From Podospora pseudoanserina (taxonomy: Eukaryota > Ascomycota > Sordariomycetes > Sordariales > Podosporaceae), in contig NC_085920.1 of assembly GCF_035222485.1 (NCBI RefSeq), positions 806,001 to 870,000 on the forward strand: 64,000 nucleotides of DNA, in the 5' to 3' direction. Below, in pieces: positions 10,161 through 22,115 of the stretch (positions are counted from its first letter, which is position 1; each line of letters begins with the position of its first letter). The position numbers and the translations under genes were made by a program. Under the pieces are notes generated by a model. That model was not told where the DNA came from. It saw only the letters and a program-made list of their open reading frames with translations, and ran no database searches.

Positions 10161-13100
10161 AAAGGACAGTCGACGACGATACAGACGACGAGACGGAATG
10201 GTCGGAAGGGGCATCAGGGCTCTGGGCAATGATAATGGAAAGGTTTAATCATTTGGCGACTTTTTAGCAGGCATCATTGCACCCCGAATTCATTTCAAGC
10301 TTTCAACAATATCGAGAGTTCGGCTTTTTGGTATAAAAAAAAAGGTCAAAAGAGTTCGCGCCCGCCTCCGGTCTCAAGCCCGCAGGTTGGGCCATCCACA
10401 GCGCTGCCTAATCTCTATCCGGTTCCTCATGGGTCAGGGTAATCTGGACGTCTCCTCATACCGCTGGGCCACTTCGCCTCCCCCGCCAGGCACGTCCTGG
10501 TCTGCGATTGCTCTCCCAAAGTCGGAACTTATATCCCCATGGAGGGAAGGAGCGATAGGGAAGGAGCGATAGGGAAGGAGCGATTGGGAAGGAGCGATGA
10601 GGAGGGTTAGGGAAGGAGTGACCAGGTGATGTTGATATTGCTCGTCCCATCCAGGACAGGTTGCTCCTTCCTCGTGACGCAGAAACAGCGAATTCTAGCA
10701 GTGGTTCGCTTGTTGAAGCCATCATCCTCCTGATGGTCTCGACTGTGGCTGTCTTGTTTTGTTATGATAGAGCCGAACTTTGATGCCCTCCTCGCCCTGC
10801 GACCCAGAGGTTTTATCAACAACTTGGAGAGTTGGTTGATTTATGGCTAGATACTTTCCTGTAAAACATGAGGTTAATGGTTCTCTCGGTGCGTTGTGTC
10901 TGGGGGGACACTCACCTATTTGAGAGAGAGCCTAGTCATGCATGATAGAGATATCTTGCACCACCGACCGCTCTGGTTAAAATATCACAAGGCTTGTTAA
11001 ATCCCATATCCTCCACGCAATTAGAGGTCTGGTTGTTTTTATCGAAAGTAACTAGGATACACATGTTGAACTTATGAACGTCAAGGTAGCGAGGCGTACG
11101 GAGATCTTGATTCTGAGTATATATGAGACCATCTCGCGATTAACTATCTAGCATCCGTACCTACCTCGGCAGCGTCCACATATGCCAAGTGCAGTTGGCT
11201 CCGCAGATCTCGCCTTGCCCCTTTTGGTTGTACCGATCTCTCTCCTTCCCCCTTATCTGACCTTGCGATATTCCTCTCTCCCGGAAACCCTTCTAATCAA
11301 GCGCGCTTCGACGACTATTGAACCCGCAAGAACGACGCGACACCCCCAGCAATGTGTTATCCAAACTCCAAAATCTCAACCACCCCTCTAGCTCCAGTCG
11401 CCTCGAAACTTATAACCCTTTTAGGAACACCCAATAACATTGCCCCCCTCCAGGCTCCTCCTCCACAACTACACTTTGTCTGGCACGGATGGTAACATAA
11501 TCCCAGAAAAGAAAAACCCAGGGCTTACTAGGCTCGGCTGCCCGGCCTGATCTAGTTTGGTCTGGCTGATGAGCTGTCCAAATTATCTGATCTCGTCTCA
11601 AAAATTGGAGACGGTGTCAACTGTATTCCTCTCCGCACTGTCAAAGATGCAAAGATCGGGTAGCATGCGGATGAGCAACTAAAGACAAAGCTAGGCTATA
11701 TTTGGGCGCGAAAAGAGAGAGAGAGACGTGGGGAAACAAAAGAGAAAACAAAATGAGTGAGAAAGGGGGGGAATGGTTTGTTCAGACAGGGCGTTGTTTA
11801 TATGTTTGGCCGTTAGATCAGGAATTTGGACAACCCCGATATATAACTTTCGTACCTAACCACCATCTATCTAGATAACCATCTCACTCTCACCACCCGC
11901 CTAACTGGCCCGAGTAGATCCCACCCCGCCCCCCCATCCCTTCAGGCTGTGTGTGTGGGGACGAAGATGCGTGTGTGGTACACAGGCATCGACCCACTCC
12001 TCCCCCCTCCCCCGTCCGCTGCATCACAAAAGCCGTGTCCTATCATGAATTGCCGTCCTATTCCACACTCGCATACCATCCAACCTTGTCCCGGGCTGGT
12101 TGACTCTTCCCCCCACCATCCTCACCGTCCTCAGCTTCTCACCCGATCTTGGCAAGTCAGCAATACACAGTAATAGAACGCTGGAACCAGTCTGTCGGGT
12201 TCAACAAGCCCAACCAACAACCAAAGAGCGTGTGAGCCGACCCACCATTTCCAAACACCAACCATGACGATTGGTCGTCGAGGAGGGGGTCGTGCATACT
12301 CAAACACTGTCGTCGAGATCGCCAATGTCCCCTTCGTATCTGCCTGTCAGATTGTCAACAACTAGCAGAGTAATATCGAGGGTGGCTGGGGCAAAACAGG
12401 TCATCTCATGGTTATGGAAGTTGGCTAGATAGGTGCTGTCAAGGAGCGTCGGCCATGATAGACAGGCATGCTTCACGTAAAGGATAGGGCTCCTGGACTC
12501 CAGTGCTTGGCGAATTCGGTGTAAGTCTTGCCATAGTCGCTACAGTAACAAATCGCTTTTCTTCAAGTCTGTTGTGTAACCTGGATATACGCGACACCCA
12601 ATCGCGCTGCTGCCCCAAGGGTGACGAAAAGCGAACAGACCTTCGATGATACATGGCAAACATCCATTCTGTAGCCAACCAATAGACATGGGATGTTCCA
12701 CACATGCCGACCTGCCACGTACCACACCCCCCCTGTTGTTCCATCTTCGAGCCCTCCATTATGCCTTCCTATCCCCTATAACTCCCTAAACGCCTTTGGC
12801 TGAAAGCAACGCTGAACAGTGGAAAGACAAAGCGCTTGTGAGGCCGATCGAAGAACCTCGACAAATCTGAACCAATGGTGGGCCTTCGAGCCACCCATTC
12901 GGCAACTCCCATCAATGTCAAGCTCAGTAGATAAGCGAGTAGAGTCCCATAACGTGCGACTGGGCAGGGTTGGAGAAGAACGAAACGTGCTGGCCATTTT
13001 CACCTCGAAATCGCACAAGGTTCCCAAAAGCACTGCTGCTCGTCAAGTCGGCGAGGAAAAGAGCTGAAAGAATTGGCCGCAAAAGGCCAGATCATGTATA

Positions 13101-13538
13101 GATATATATACACGGTAGTGTGTCGTAATATGGATGGTGGTGCGTAAATGTGACACCCCGTGGGTCGACGTGCATACGGAATCGGCGACTTAGAGAGCTG
13201 CTTCCGAGTGAAAATGCTGGTTGCTGGCGGGTGTAAGATGGGTGGGCCAACATGTACCTTAGTGCTGGCGGGCTCGCGACCTGGAGGTCTGGGAAGAGGA
13301 AGCTGGGTTGTCCCCCCTGTAATGTTTTAGAATGCCACACGTCATTGAATAGTCAACTGGGAGGGGAGAACGTGGTTCATTTATCGCATTACTCCGGCCC
13401 TGGCGCTCCCGTCGGGTTGAATGTGGGTACGACCGAAGGTGCAGCAAGGCCGAGGTAAGCGGGTGGGTTATCCCACAGGGGTGCTCTTGTTGTACCCGAG
13501 TGGTTTGAGGGTGGTAGAAACAAGCAAACGAGCGAGAC
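10161..13538. other. intergenic region
   Basis: About 3.4 kb without a gene I can support. It contains the 14-bp tandem repeat at 10545-10600, a TACCTACCT motif at 11158-11166 and a purine-rich stretch near 11710-11770. Open frames on either strand are short and have no recognisable domain. Confidence 0.55.
10545..10600 (+). repeat. 14-bp tandem repeat, about four copies
   Basis: The unit GGAAGGAGCGATAG is repeated head to tail: two exact copies, then GGAAGGAGCGATTG and GGAAGGAGCGATGA. A degenerate partial copy (GGAAGGAG) follows near 10611. It is intergenic minisatellite-like DNA with no coding role visible. Confidence 0.9.
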
Positions 13539-14837
13539 TCACTGTGGTCTTCTCGCCGTGAAGATATGCCTAGGGAGCTGTTAGACATATTGCCGTCGAC
13601 TCGCGTCTGGGTCATTAATGAAACTCACATTGTGCAAAACACACGCTTCTCCTTCTTACTCACCTCCGCCTTGACCTCTTCCACAAAGTCGTTAATCTCG
13701 GAAAACGACTTGTTGAGTCCTCTCGCAAAGGGCGCCAGACACAGAGGTTGGAATCCCTGCTTCATAACCAAGTTAAACCAACGGCCAATGTCCCGAGAAT
13801 ATGTGTCTGTCGGCCATGGGTTGAAAGGAATCCGGATGACCTCCTCTTTGATGTCAACGAACCCTACCTCGGCCAGCCGCTGCGTGGTCACGTTGCTGTC
13901 GAGACGCATGGATCGGCCAAAGTTGTCCATGACAGTCAGGAGCTCTCCTGTCCACTGCGAAATCAAGGAGCCATTGACAAGTCCGGGATCATCACTACGT
14001 GGCGTGAAGTCGATTTCAACTTGCTCGATGTGCCCATAATATGGTTTGAGATGCCTGGAAGCGGTTAGCAGAGACTTGATACAACTTGCTGTTGTAGACT
14101 CACCTGTAGGCTTCGGCGTACAACCGCGGCCAGCTTGCAATGCTGCCATTGAGTGTGCGCATATGGATAAGATCCCAAGTACCTGCTTTGAGCTCTTGGG
14201 GCCACTCTGATTCAATATCCCTTTGTAAGAAGGTGAGATTGGAGGGGATGCTAACGATCTGTTAGTGTGGATGACTTGGGTAGAGGAAGACGGCATAAAC
14301 TCACAATTCGGGTTGGATCAAGTTCAGATCCATGCCAACGTGTCTGCCACGTGGGTATTTGCTTCATTACGAAATTAGTACTGAAGCATAAATGAGGTGA
14401 CCATGAGATGTGAGCAACTTACTCGGCCATCTCGATGGTCCAGATGCCCGTGCCACAGCCGAGATCAAGAATTGATGGTTCTTCTACCGCGACCGGGGCT
14501 TTGTGCAGGAGTTCCTTGCGAGCAACCAAGCAAAACTTGTGAAATATGTCTAGGCGGTCTTGCTCATCCTTCACGTCGAGTGGTTAGTCAATCATGTGAA
14601 CGGATGGACGCGAACTTGGGACCTCTCAACTTACTGCATCAACGGGAAACATGTAAGCACCCTTTTTGTTGGTGCCATACCATCGTCCATTTTCCTGGTA
14701 CACTTGTGTGTTTTGCTCATGTTGTTGTGATGAGCCGGTGCCGCTGCGGGCGGTGTTAGTTGGGCCGGCTTGGTCATCAGACGCACACAGGAAACTCACT
14801 TATAGGAGGACCTTGATGGCTGGGATTCCATCGCCAT
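13539..14837 (-). CDS. LaeA-like SAM-dependent methyltransferase
   Basis: Seven exons: 14837-14800, 14743-14635, 14568-14423, 14361-14305, 14250-14104, 14054-13629 and 13569-13539. They give 317 aa with every junction GT-AG and in frame. The start [11 protein letters not shown] lies in exon 1. YMFPVDA then [11 protein letters not shown] precede SAM motif [12 protein letters not shown] (about 82-92). Further conserved segments are [55 protein letters not shown] and [12 protein letters not shown], ending [13 protein letters not shown]. This order is characteristic of the LaeA/LlmF/VipC group of fungal methyltransferases, which act in the nucleus with velvet proteins on development and secondary metabolism. 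Whether this is true LaeA or a LaeA-like paralogue cannot be settled here; no biosynthetic backbone gene is nearby. Confidence 0.88.
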
Positions 14838-15966
14838 CCCGCTGTGAATCATCCCAATCCAACAGCTTCCGGATGATCAAAGAGAAAACGGGCGGTAGGT
14901 CGCGAATATGAGTATACGGTTGCTATTTGAAATGTTGGAAGTGTGCCAGAGCTGGAAAAATGAGGTTAGAAGACCAGACACAAGATATTTAAAACCGCCG
15001 AGCACAGTGTGATCCATACGGAATCGGACAGGCCACTGGTTGGATTAGCTGAACTTTATCGTGGACACGAGCACGAGTGAGGGACGAGGGCATATCTCGT
15101 GGAAGCTTCTCAGACACGGGCCCGCCACAATTCCTATGCAGTCACTGGCGGCTAAGAATATGGGACAACTCACCAGTAGCAAATGATCTTTTTGAAGCCA
15201 ACATTCGCCGTGGTGCCGGTAGAAAGTGGTACGGTGAGCGATGTGTGTGTGGTTTTTTAAGCTGGAAGGAATGCGATATAAGATGATAAAGAGCGGTAAA
15301 TTAGCTGAGACCAGCGCGCGGTTGCAGGAGCCGTGGCACTGCTAGACGATTTGAGATTGCAGTTGTTGCGGATGACACCCGACTGTTCAAGAGGGTGGGT
15401 GGAGCAAATAGAATGGAAGGAAGAAGCTCTTGGACCGGTGTGGCAGGGGGCGCGTGCCTTATTAACCTAAGCAAAGCCACCAGAAGGCGCTACGTCGCAG
15501 TGGGTGGTGCGGGAGCCGGGGGGGCTGACGGACAGGATGAACTGCCTGCACCGGGCATGGAGCAGGGGAACCAAAAAAAGCAATGACAGAACCGTCGGGT
15601 ACATAGAATGGAACTCGGCCTTGATGATCTTGTCAATATGTCTGCTTTGTCGTTTCCTTCCAAATTCTACTCGTCTGCTTTTTCTGGGGGATCAGGGTAT
15701 CGCGGGGACACCTAGCTCGGTTGCAGGAGCTGCCCGGAGGGATGTGTCGGGGGTCGGGTGGGTTAGGTGGTAAAAGTAAGGGTGTGGGGTTGCAAGCTCC
15801 CAGGTAGAAGGTCCCGAGGCCATATTAATACCCTGCCTACCCTGGTATGGAGTATTATTTCTACCTATGTTTGCTTCCCGTCAAGGTACCTGAGGTCCTG
15901 TTGTGATGATTCTTGGAGAATACCTACGAGATGCGCACTGTCAAAGTTGCCACCTCTCTCCATCGT
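14838..15966. other. upstream region of the LaeA-like gene
   Basis: About 1.1 kb of presumed promoter and intergenic DNA with no supportable gene. It contains TACCTA/GGTACC-like elements near 15840-15930. Confidence 0.5.
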
Positions 15967-16665
15967 TCATGTTTTCTGTTGCACCGTTCCAGCGGTTCGG
16001 GTTTGGAAGTAGCCCCTCTTGCGGGCGTCTCCATCGCTCCCGCTCCCGTATCCGGCACTCCAAGTTCCAATGTGCGTAAACACCTCCTTGTTTTCACCAA
16101 TGCCCGCTGACGTGCCGGCGGCAACTCCGCTTCTTTCTTCATTTTGTTTCAGCGACTCGACCAACCGAGTAACATCGCCAAGCATGTGCATGGCGCTTCA
16201 CCAGCAGACCCGAGGTGGAGCGGCTGGCAACCAACAAAGCAAGGCTCCAAGATTCTTGTATCCATATCCCACAAAACTATCGCCATTAAGATGAATAAAG
16301 AACGTCGGCTCCCAGTCTGTCGGGTCAGGCCATCTGAGAACTTTGAACGAGTTGTAACAAAGACGGCTCAAAAGTTCCCAGATCCGAAACCACAACTTGG
16401 TCGCCCACCACCATGATCAGTTCACCGGGCCGCCGCTTGCGGATGGCGCTGTTTCCAAGACGACAGATTGACGTGTTGCGGTTTCCTTATCTCGGATAAA
16501 CGCACTCACTTCTGCACTTCTGAGAGAAAGCGCGTAACGAAGTTGGGAAGCTGCTGGCTGGCCAGGTGCGCAGTTTAATCAGGTTTCCAAACAGAGTTGC
16601 ATGCAACGTGGGCTGGAACCATGCCATCATGATGCGTTCCAGCTCCTCACCACTCACCCACTCAG
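15967..16665 (-). pseudogene. decayed coding remnant with a surviving intron, family unknown
   Basis: Successive protein-like segments read on the minus strand. A (about 16665-16573) contains GEELERIMMAWFQPTLHATL then FGNLIKLR. B (about 16571-16510), in another frame, is HLASQQLPNFVTRFLSEVQ ending at a GTGAGT donor. A 61-nt intron (16509-16449, ending AAACAG) joins B in frame to C (16448-16325): NAIRKRRPGELIMVVGDQ then VVVSDLGTFEPSLLQLVQ, up to TGA. D (about 16334-16198) is in a shifted frame: WPDPTDWEPTFFIHLNGDSF, then TGA. E (16191 downward), after that stop, starts MHMLGDVTRLVESLKQNEER. The canonical splice between B and C argues that this was once a real gene. Two frame changes and a stop argue it is now broken, unless the assembly has indel errors. 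I recognise no family. Confidence 0.42.
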
Positions 16666-19600
16666 ATCATCGCGGCCAAATTTCCGATGCCGCTTCTTCT
16701 TCGCGCCATTTCGGAAGCAAGCCTGCGAGGCTGCAAGAGCAGGTACACACCTGCATGTTTCAAGTCGTCCTCGACATCTCCACTCCATCCCTTGCTTCAG
16801 CTGCCTATTTCCCTTGGCATTCTCTCATCCGATGCCCTGAAGAGGGTTCACCCCAATCTCACCGAAGCCCAGACGGTGGGAGTTGAAGGTCCTCAAAGGG
16901 AATCAAGGCCCGGTCAGCTGTCCAGGGCCGCTTTTGTCCAACGTTGTTCGCTCCGAAGTTGGCGTTTCCAGCGGTTGGGGGCACCGATTGTTTTTTCCCT
17001 GCTCCTGCTGGGCTCCTGTCAAGCGGCCAGCGCCGCCCCTGACCCTAGCTGCCTGCGCAACCAACCTCTTCTTTTGATTGGTTACCGACCTGTCGGGTCG
17101 TCCCACTTTTTCTTCCCTCTCCTCCAACAGCGAGACATGAGTGGCATGGGAATGGCTCCCTGACCTCTCTCTCTCTGTCTCAAGCACCCAGCCCAGTCAA
17201 TTTGCTTCCCACTCGGTGGATGTCATAGACGCGTGAACCCTGAATCACGGACTGGCGCGCTTCACCGACGACCCGCGGATTCCGTCGGAATTGTCTCCGA
17301 AAGCTGTGCGCTCTGAGGTTTGTCCACTGGGGCTACCTGTAACCTGGTATGCCCTCACCTCTCGGTCCCGAACCAATTAGCATTGGCTAACTAAGCGGCG
17401 TCAGGGCAGGAGATTCATTGCGTCGTAATAAACCTGCTTGGTCTGATGAGCCCCTCACTTCTCACCGGCCGAGCCTACACTAGAGGCGGCGCTGGCGGCC
17501 CAGGATGGTCAGAAGAGCACGAAAGAGTGGGGGAGTCCTGCATCTTGTATATGTGCAAGTTCGGCATGTGTTCTGCTATGCTGACCGCCTTTTCTATTAC
17601 TTGCAGCTGCAGGGTGAAGCGAGGCCCTTCGGGGGTGTAGACCTTGTTCTCAATTCAACAGCGTCGTCTCGTAACTAAACCTGCCGAGCGTGTTGTACCA
17701 TCGCCCCGAAACTTCTCGGCATAGAGAAAATGACGAATCAGCTTGGGTGGACATATTCCTGGGCTTGGCCTGGAAGCTCCTTTCAACGGTGTTTCCACTG
17801 GCTCGGCTCCACATTTCGCGGCTCCTATCCATTAGACGACAAGTATGAAAGTATGAGAGATGCTTGTCCACCAATTCTGCGCGACGTGATGACAAGACTA
17901 CTGCACCAAGAATAGCAAACATGGTAGGTGAGGTGTGGCAGTCACCCTCCATAAAGGCTGAACAACTAACCAGATGCCAGAGAATGCGTCCACAGAGGCA
18001 ACCCCGGGCCGAGACGTCGCCTGCCTTCGGGGTCTCTTCCCACACCTAGTTTATGCCGGTCTCCCAAGCCATCACACCTTGCCAGGGGTCGACCGCTCCA
18101 CCGGGTCATATCTCTATCTCGAGGTCGACATCTTGGAAAATCAATCTACTAGTCATACCCGCATGACATGGCGGCGCGGTGCCGTCACCAGACTCACATT
18201 GCCACCTGTTGGTTCTTGAACCGTGGAACTAGTGGCGGCATGGTTGACTAAACCTGTTGATTTGGCGATTCAGCGAGTAGGGAAATAATAGACTGGCACG
18301 GGTAACCAACAGGACATGCCCGGTGAAGTGGTGTTGGGGGCCGGTCCCAGTAGTCTGGGTGGTTAGATTGCCCGCCGTTATGCCAGATTGGGGCACAACA
18401 GCGTCTTCCCCCCCCCCCTCCTCCCCTGCTCTCCCCCCCTCTCCATGCTGTAACACAGGAGGGTGGTGTGGGAGGGTGGGAAGCTATCTTCTGGCGATGG
18501 ATGGTGTGGTGGAGTCTACATCAGCAGTTGGGCCAGTAGATTCAGCGATTCTGCTTTGGGGAAGGCTCTTTGTGGGTAGGGTAGGGTAGGATGGTCCAGG
18601 CTGGGACTAACGCTGCGCTCTATTTCAGTTTAGGGGGGAAGCTCGAGCCCAAGGTAGGTACACAGTGTTACTGACATACCGATATGCAAAGTACTTTGCG
18701 GTACTTTCTTTGCCCTTCTCGGAATATCGACGGCCACTCGGATGGGATGGGAGGCTGCCTGGACTTGCGCTGTACACTGTGAGAGGTGACACTCGTTACT
18801 GGAAAGTACGAGGGGCGGGCATGACGAAGGTTGTGCGGTTGCCGACGTGCCACAGAGCCTTGTAAGGTTTCGAGGCGTTGTGACGGGTAGCTACGAGGTC
18901 AATGTATTCCCATACTGTCCGGGATGTATGTGACCACATCTTGTGTGGACGTGACTCGGCCGGCAAAGGAGCAAGCTAAGACCAGCCTCGCCTCGGTGAG
19001 GCACTGGAGGGCCTGTTGCTCTAGCTCTTTATTTTGGCCAGAAAGAAATAAAGAGGACGAGGAGTGAGCGAGTGACTTGGACGGATGGTCACATACCTTA
19101 CTCATAATATGCGGTGTAGTTGCGGCCTTTGCTGGCTTGGACGGCCGTTTGTCTGTCTCACTCTGACCTTCTTTTTCTTGTGATACCTACCGGGGAAACC
19201 GGAAGTTGAAGAATGAATGACAGGTGGTGTCGCACCAGTAAGCACCTCGGGGGCAACCAGCCGGTGAGAGTTTTGATGTGAGGCTCACAGGCCTCGGGCC
19301 GGTTTTTCTCTGCAGGTTTTGCGGCGGTTGAGATGCCAGATCGGTCGTCATTCGGGGAAAGATTGAGCCCAGCCCTTCACAATCTGATTCACTTGACGCG
19401 ATGTTTGGCTTCATGTTCAGTTGGGAGTCGAGACACTCGCTCTTTATGGATCGACCTTGACGGGCCGATACATGTTGTGATTTGAGACTTTCGACTGGAT
19501 TTGTTTTTTGGAGTGGGAAGATCATACTGATCACATGCCATAGATGACTCAAATGTCGAAACTGGGGTACCATAATACCATAGCTTTGGGAAGATGTTGA

Positions 19601-20236
19601 GTTTGCCTTAGGCTTGTGGCTATCCCTGGTTTGAAAACTAGAAGTAACAACGTTTGTCTAATTAGCGGCGATCCCGAGAAATGTAGATATTAGCGGTGAT
19701 CGGGAGGAGGTTATCATATGATTATGTAGGTATAAATTGTTTGTGCGTTCTTTCCTCGTTGATTTAATTCTTTCTATGCTGTTTTGTTCTCCATCGCTTG
19801 CTCCTTCCTCAGTTGGTAACCGGGGTGTAACTCAGGGCAGGCACTTAAGGTGCTCTTTCCCCAGCCACCTGCTGTTTTCTACTGGCGTAATGGCCCTTCC
19901 TGGACTCACTAGTTTCCCAATCCATTGACTATGGAACTTGATAAGTAAACAACTTTGTTGTTATCGAGAATGGAAGCAGCTTGTAATCGCCAGACATTCG
20001 TAGTCACTCTCCCACTTCGAGATAAAGAGCGTGATCAACTTCCGCAATGTTTTAGAACAAGGAATACAAAAGTGGCATCTGACTTCACTCATAGGCAGAA
20101 CGCGGCATCCAAGCTTTGATATGGATAGACATCTTTCTACTTCGTCAAAATTGTGTCTCAACACAAACCATGCACTTGTTCTCAGTTGCTATACAAGGTG
20201 ACCTGCATAACCTCTACTCTTTCACAGGTACACCTC
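16666..20236. other. gene-poor region
   Basis: About 3.6 kb with no supportable gene. It holds a CT-rich stretch at 17160-17185, polypyrimidine and C runs at 18405-18445, and an AAGGTAGGTA element at 18651-18660. All open frames are short. One near 16687-17163 ends in a Met/Gly-rich tail but has no family signal. Confidence 0.5.
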
Positions 20237-22115
20237 CTACTCTTTCCCCTTCTTCTCCCCAAAACCCTCTGCTTCCTGCCCACCACCAGGTGCCGCCCCG
20301 TGCAGCACTTGATCATCATGAACCACGTACAGGCCCATCACCTTCGGCCCCGGATAACTCCTCCTCGCGTGGACGACCCACCAAGCCATTGTGATAACCA
20401 CCACCCCAGCCAGGATAACAGAGTTGTAGTTCATAATCTCGGCGTTGGTGGGGAGGGCGTAGGGGAAGCAGTAGAAGGTGTCGAACAGAGTGATGAACAG
20501 CACGGCTAAGATGTTGATGACGAAGCCGGAATTGCCGAGGTGGAAGGGGCCCTTGGGGAAGTGTTTCCGACCCGTCAAGACGTTGGCTGCAAAAGGGATG
20601 GCGTAGGAGACGGTGGTGAGGATTATGAAGGAGCCAGCTAGGTTCAGGAAGGCCACTTCCGAGCCGAGGGGGATGGCGCCTATGCCTGTGGCTATTATGG
20701 CTGTGGGGTGTTACCTAGTGGACGGTGGAAAAAAGGGATGTGATAGAGAGAACTTACCAACAAACAACGTCGCCGGCACTGGGCAGCTGAGCCTTTCGTT
20801 GACCTTGCTGAACAGTGACGACAAGGGCACAGCATTATCCCGAGCCAGAGCCCAGTAGATCCGAGAATTGGTCAAGGTCGTGCCAATGCAGCAAAGCATC
20901 GAGGCACACCAGATGATGAACAGCAACCCGAACGTTGCCCCCAGGTTCTGGTTCCCTTCCCCATCAGCAGTCGCCTGAAGGTAAATATCCACCAACGGGT
21001 AGGTGTTAATCCCCCCTTGAAGGATCCCAAGGTCGGTAATGGCGTAACAAAGCGCAATCGCAAAGCAAAAGGCATCTGTTTTGATCAGTCAGCCTCCATC
21101 ACAAAACAAACGTCTCAGGAAAACGCACACAAAAACCCCAACCCAATCTGCAAAGCGATAGCAATGGGCAAATCCCTCCTCGGATGCGGCAGCTCCTCAG
21201 CCATATGCGTAATCGCATCTGGCGTTCCCACCGTAAAAGCCCCATTAAGCACTCCCAGCAAAAACGCCACCCCTCCCTGCCAACCCGTCAGGTTGTTCTC
21301 GTCAAAACTCCCCCAGACGAAATAGTTACTCGCCCGCTGCTTTGGCATGGCGGCCAAGACGATAATCGTGACGATCCCGCCCACAATCACAAAGAACATG
21401 CCCGCGTTCTGGGTGTACGGCAGGAGCTTGTTGCCAAAGATGACGGTCAAAATGCAAATCCAGAGAACGAGGAGGTAGGCGATGTAGACGTGCCAGGGCT
21501 CGAAGGAGTAGGTGTCGCGGTGGTAGATGACGTACATGCTGACGGTGATGTTGGCCGTGATCTGGACCAGGGCGGCGAGGTCGAACATCCAGCCGTAAAA
21601 GTTGATCCAGCCGGTGAGGAAGCCGAGGAAGCGGCCGTGCTTGGGGCCGCCGGCGATGGTGGCCCAGTGGTAGACGCCTCCTGCTGTTGGGACGGAGGAG
21701 GCGAGCTGGGGGATGTTAGAGTGCTGTCTTGGAGGTTATGGCGGAAGAAAAGGGGGAATACCTCTGCTAGTCCTAGGCCGATGAAAGTGTAGTAGAAGAG
21801 GGCTACGATCAGCCCGAAAATGAGGCCTGGTGGGCCGCCGTTTACTGAGACAATGTTAGTTTATTGCATTTGAGTTGGTGATGATGAGGACATACGTATA
21901 GAGACCGAAATGGATGACCCCAACGCTACCCAGGCATTGTCAACCGTTACTGCGATCCCTGCCAACCCCAAAAGGCTGTACTGCCTCTTCAGCTGATCTC
22001 TGTACCCGGAATGATTGACAACAACTCCATTCTCAACCGCAGCCACCGTCTCGTCCTCTGATCCGCCATCTAATCCGTTCTTCTTGGGTAGTGGTTCACT
22101 GTTTGGGTCGGCCAT
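20237..22115 (-). CDS. APC-family amino-acid/choline permease (Hnm1/Uga4-like)
   Basis: Five exons: 22115-21896, 21844-21762, 21705-21129, 21075-20758 and 20700-20237. The introns are 51-57 nt, and the product is 553 aa. A hydrophilic N-terminus precedes RQYSLLGLAGIAVTVDNAWV and LNGGPPGLIFGLIVALFYY. LAELASSVPTAGGVYHWA is the hallmark TM2-TM3 segment of the fungal choline/GABA permease group. Later conserved stretches are DAITHMAEELPHPRRDLP, NSRIYWALARDNAVPLS and LNLAGSFIILTTVSYAIP. About twelve membrane helices are expected. The C-terminal tail is short and Gly/Glu-rich. Relatives import choline, GABA, amino acids or polyamines across the plasma membrane; the substrate cannot be told from sequence. 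The first ATG (22115) is used because the upstream in-frame codon is TTG. The fourth donor in order, GTGCGT at 21128, is slightly unusual. Confidence 0.9.

Noticed and set aside
16687-17163. A 158-codon plus-strand frame ending MSGMGMAP, reminiscent of Met-rich copper-transporter ends
   Set aside because: The rest has no copper-transporter membrane core; the Met/Gly tail is too short to be evidence.
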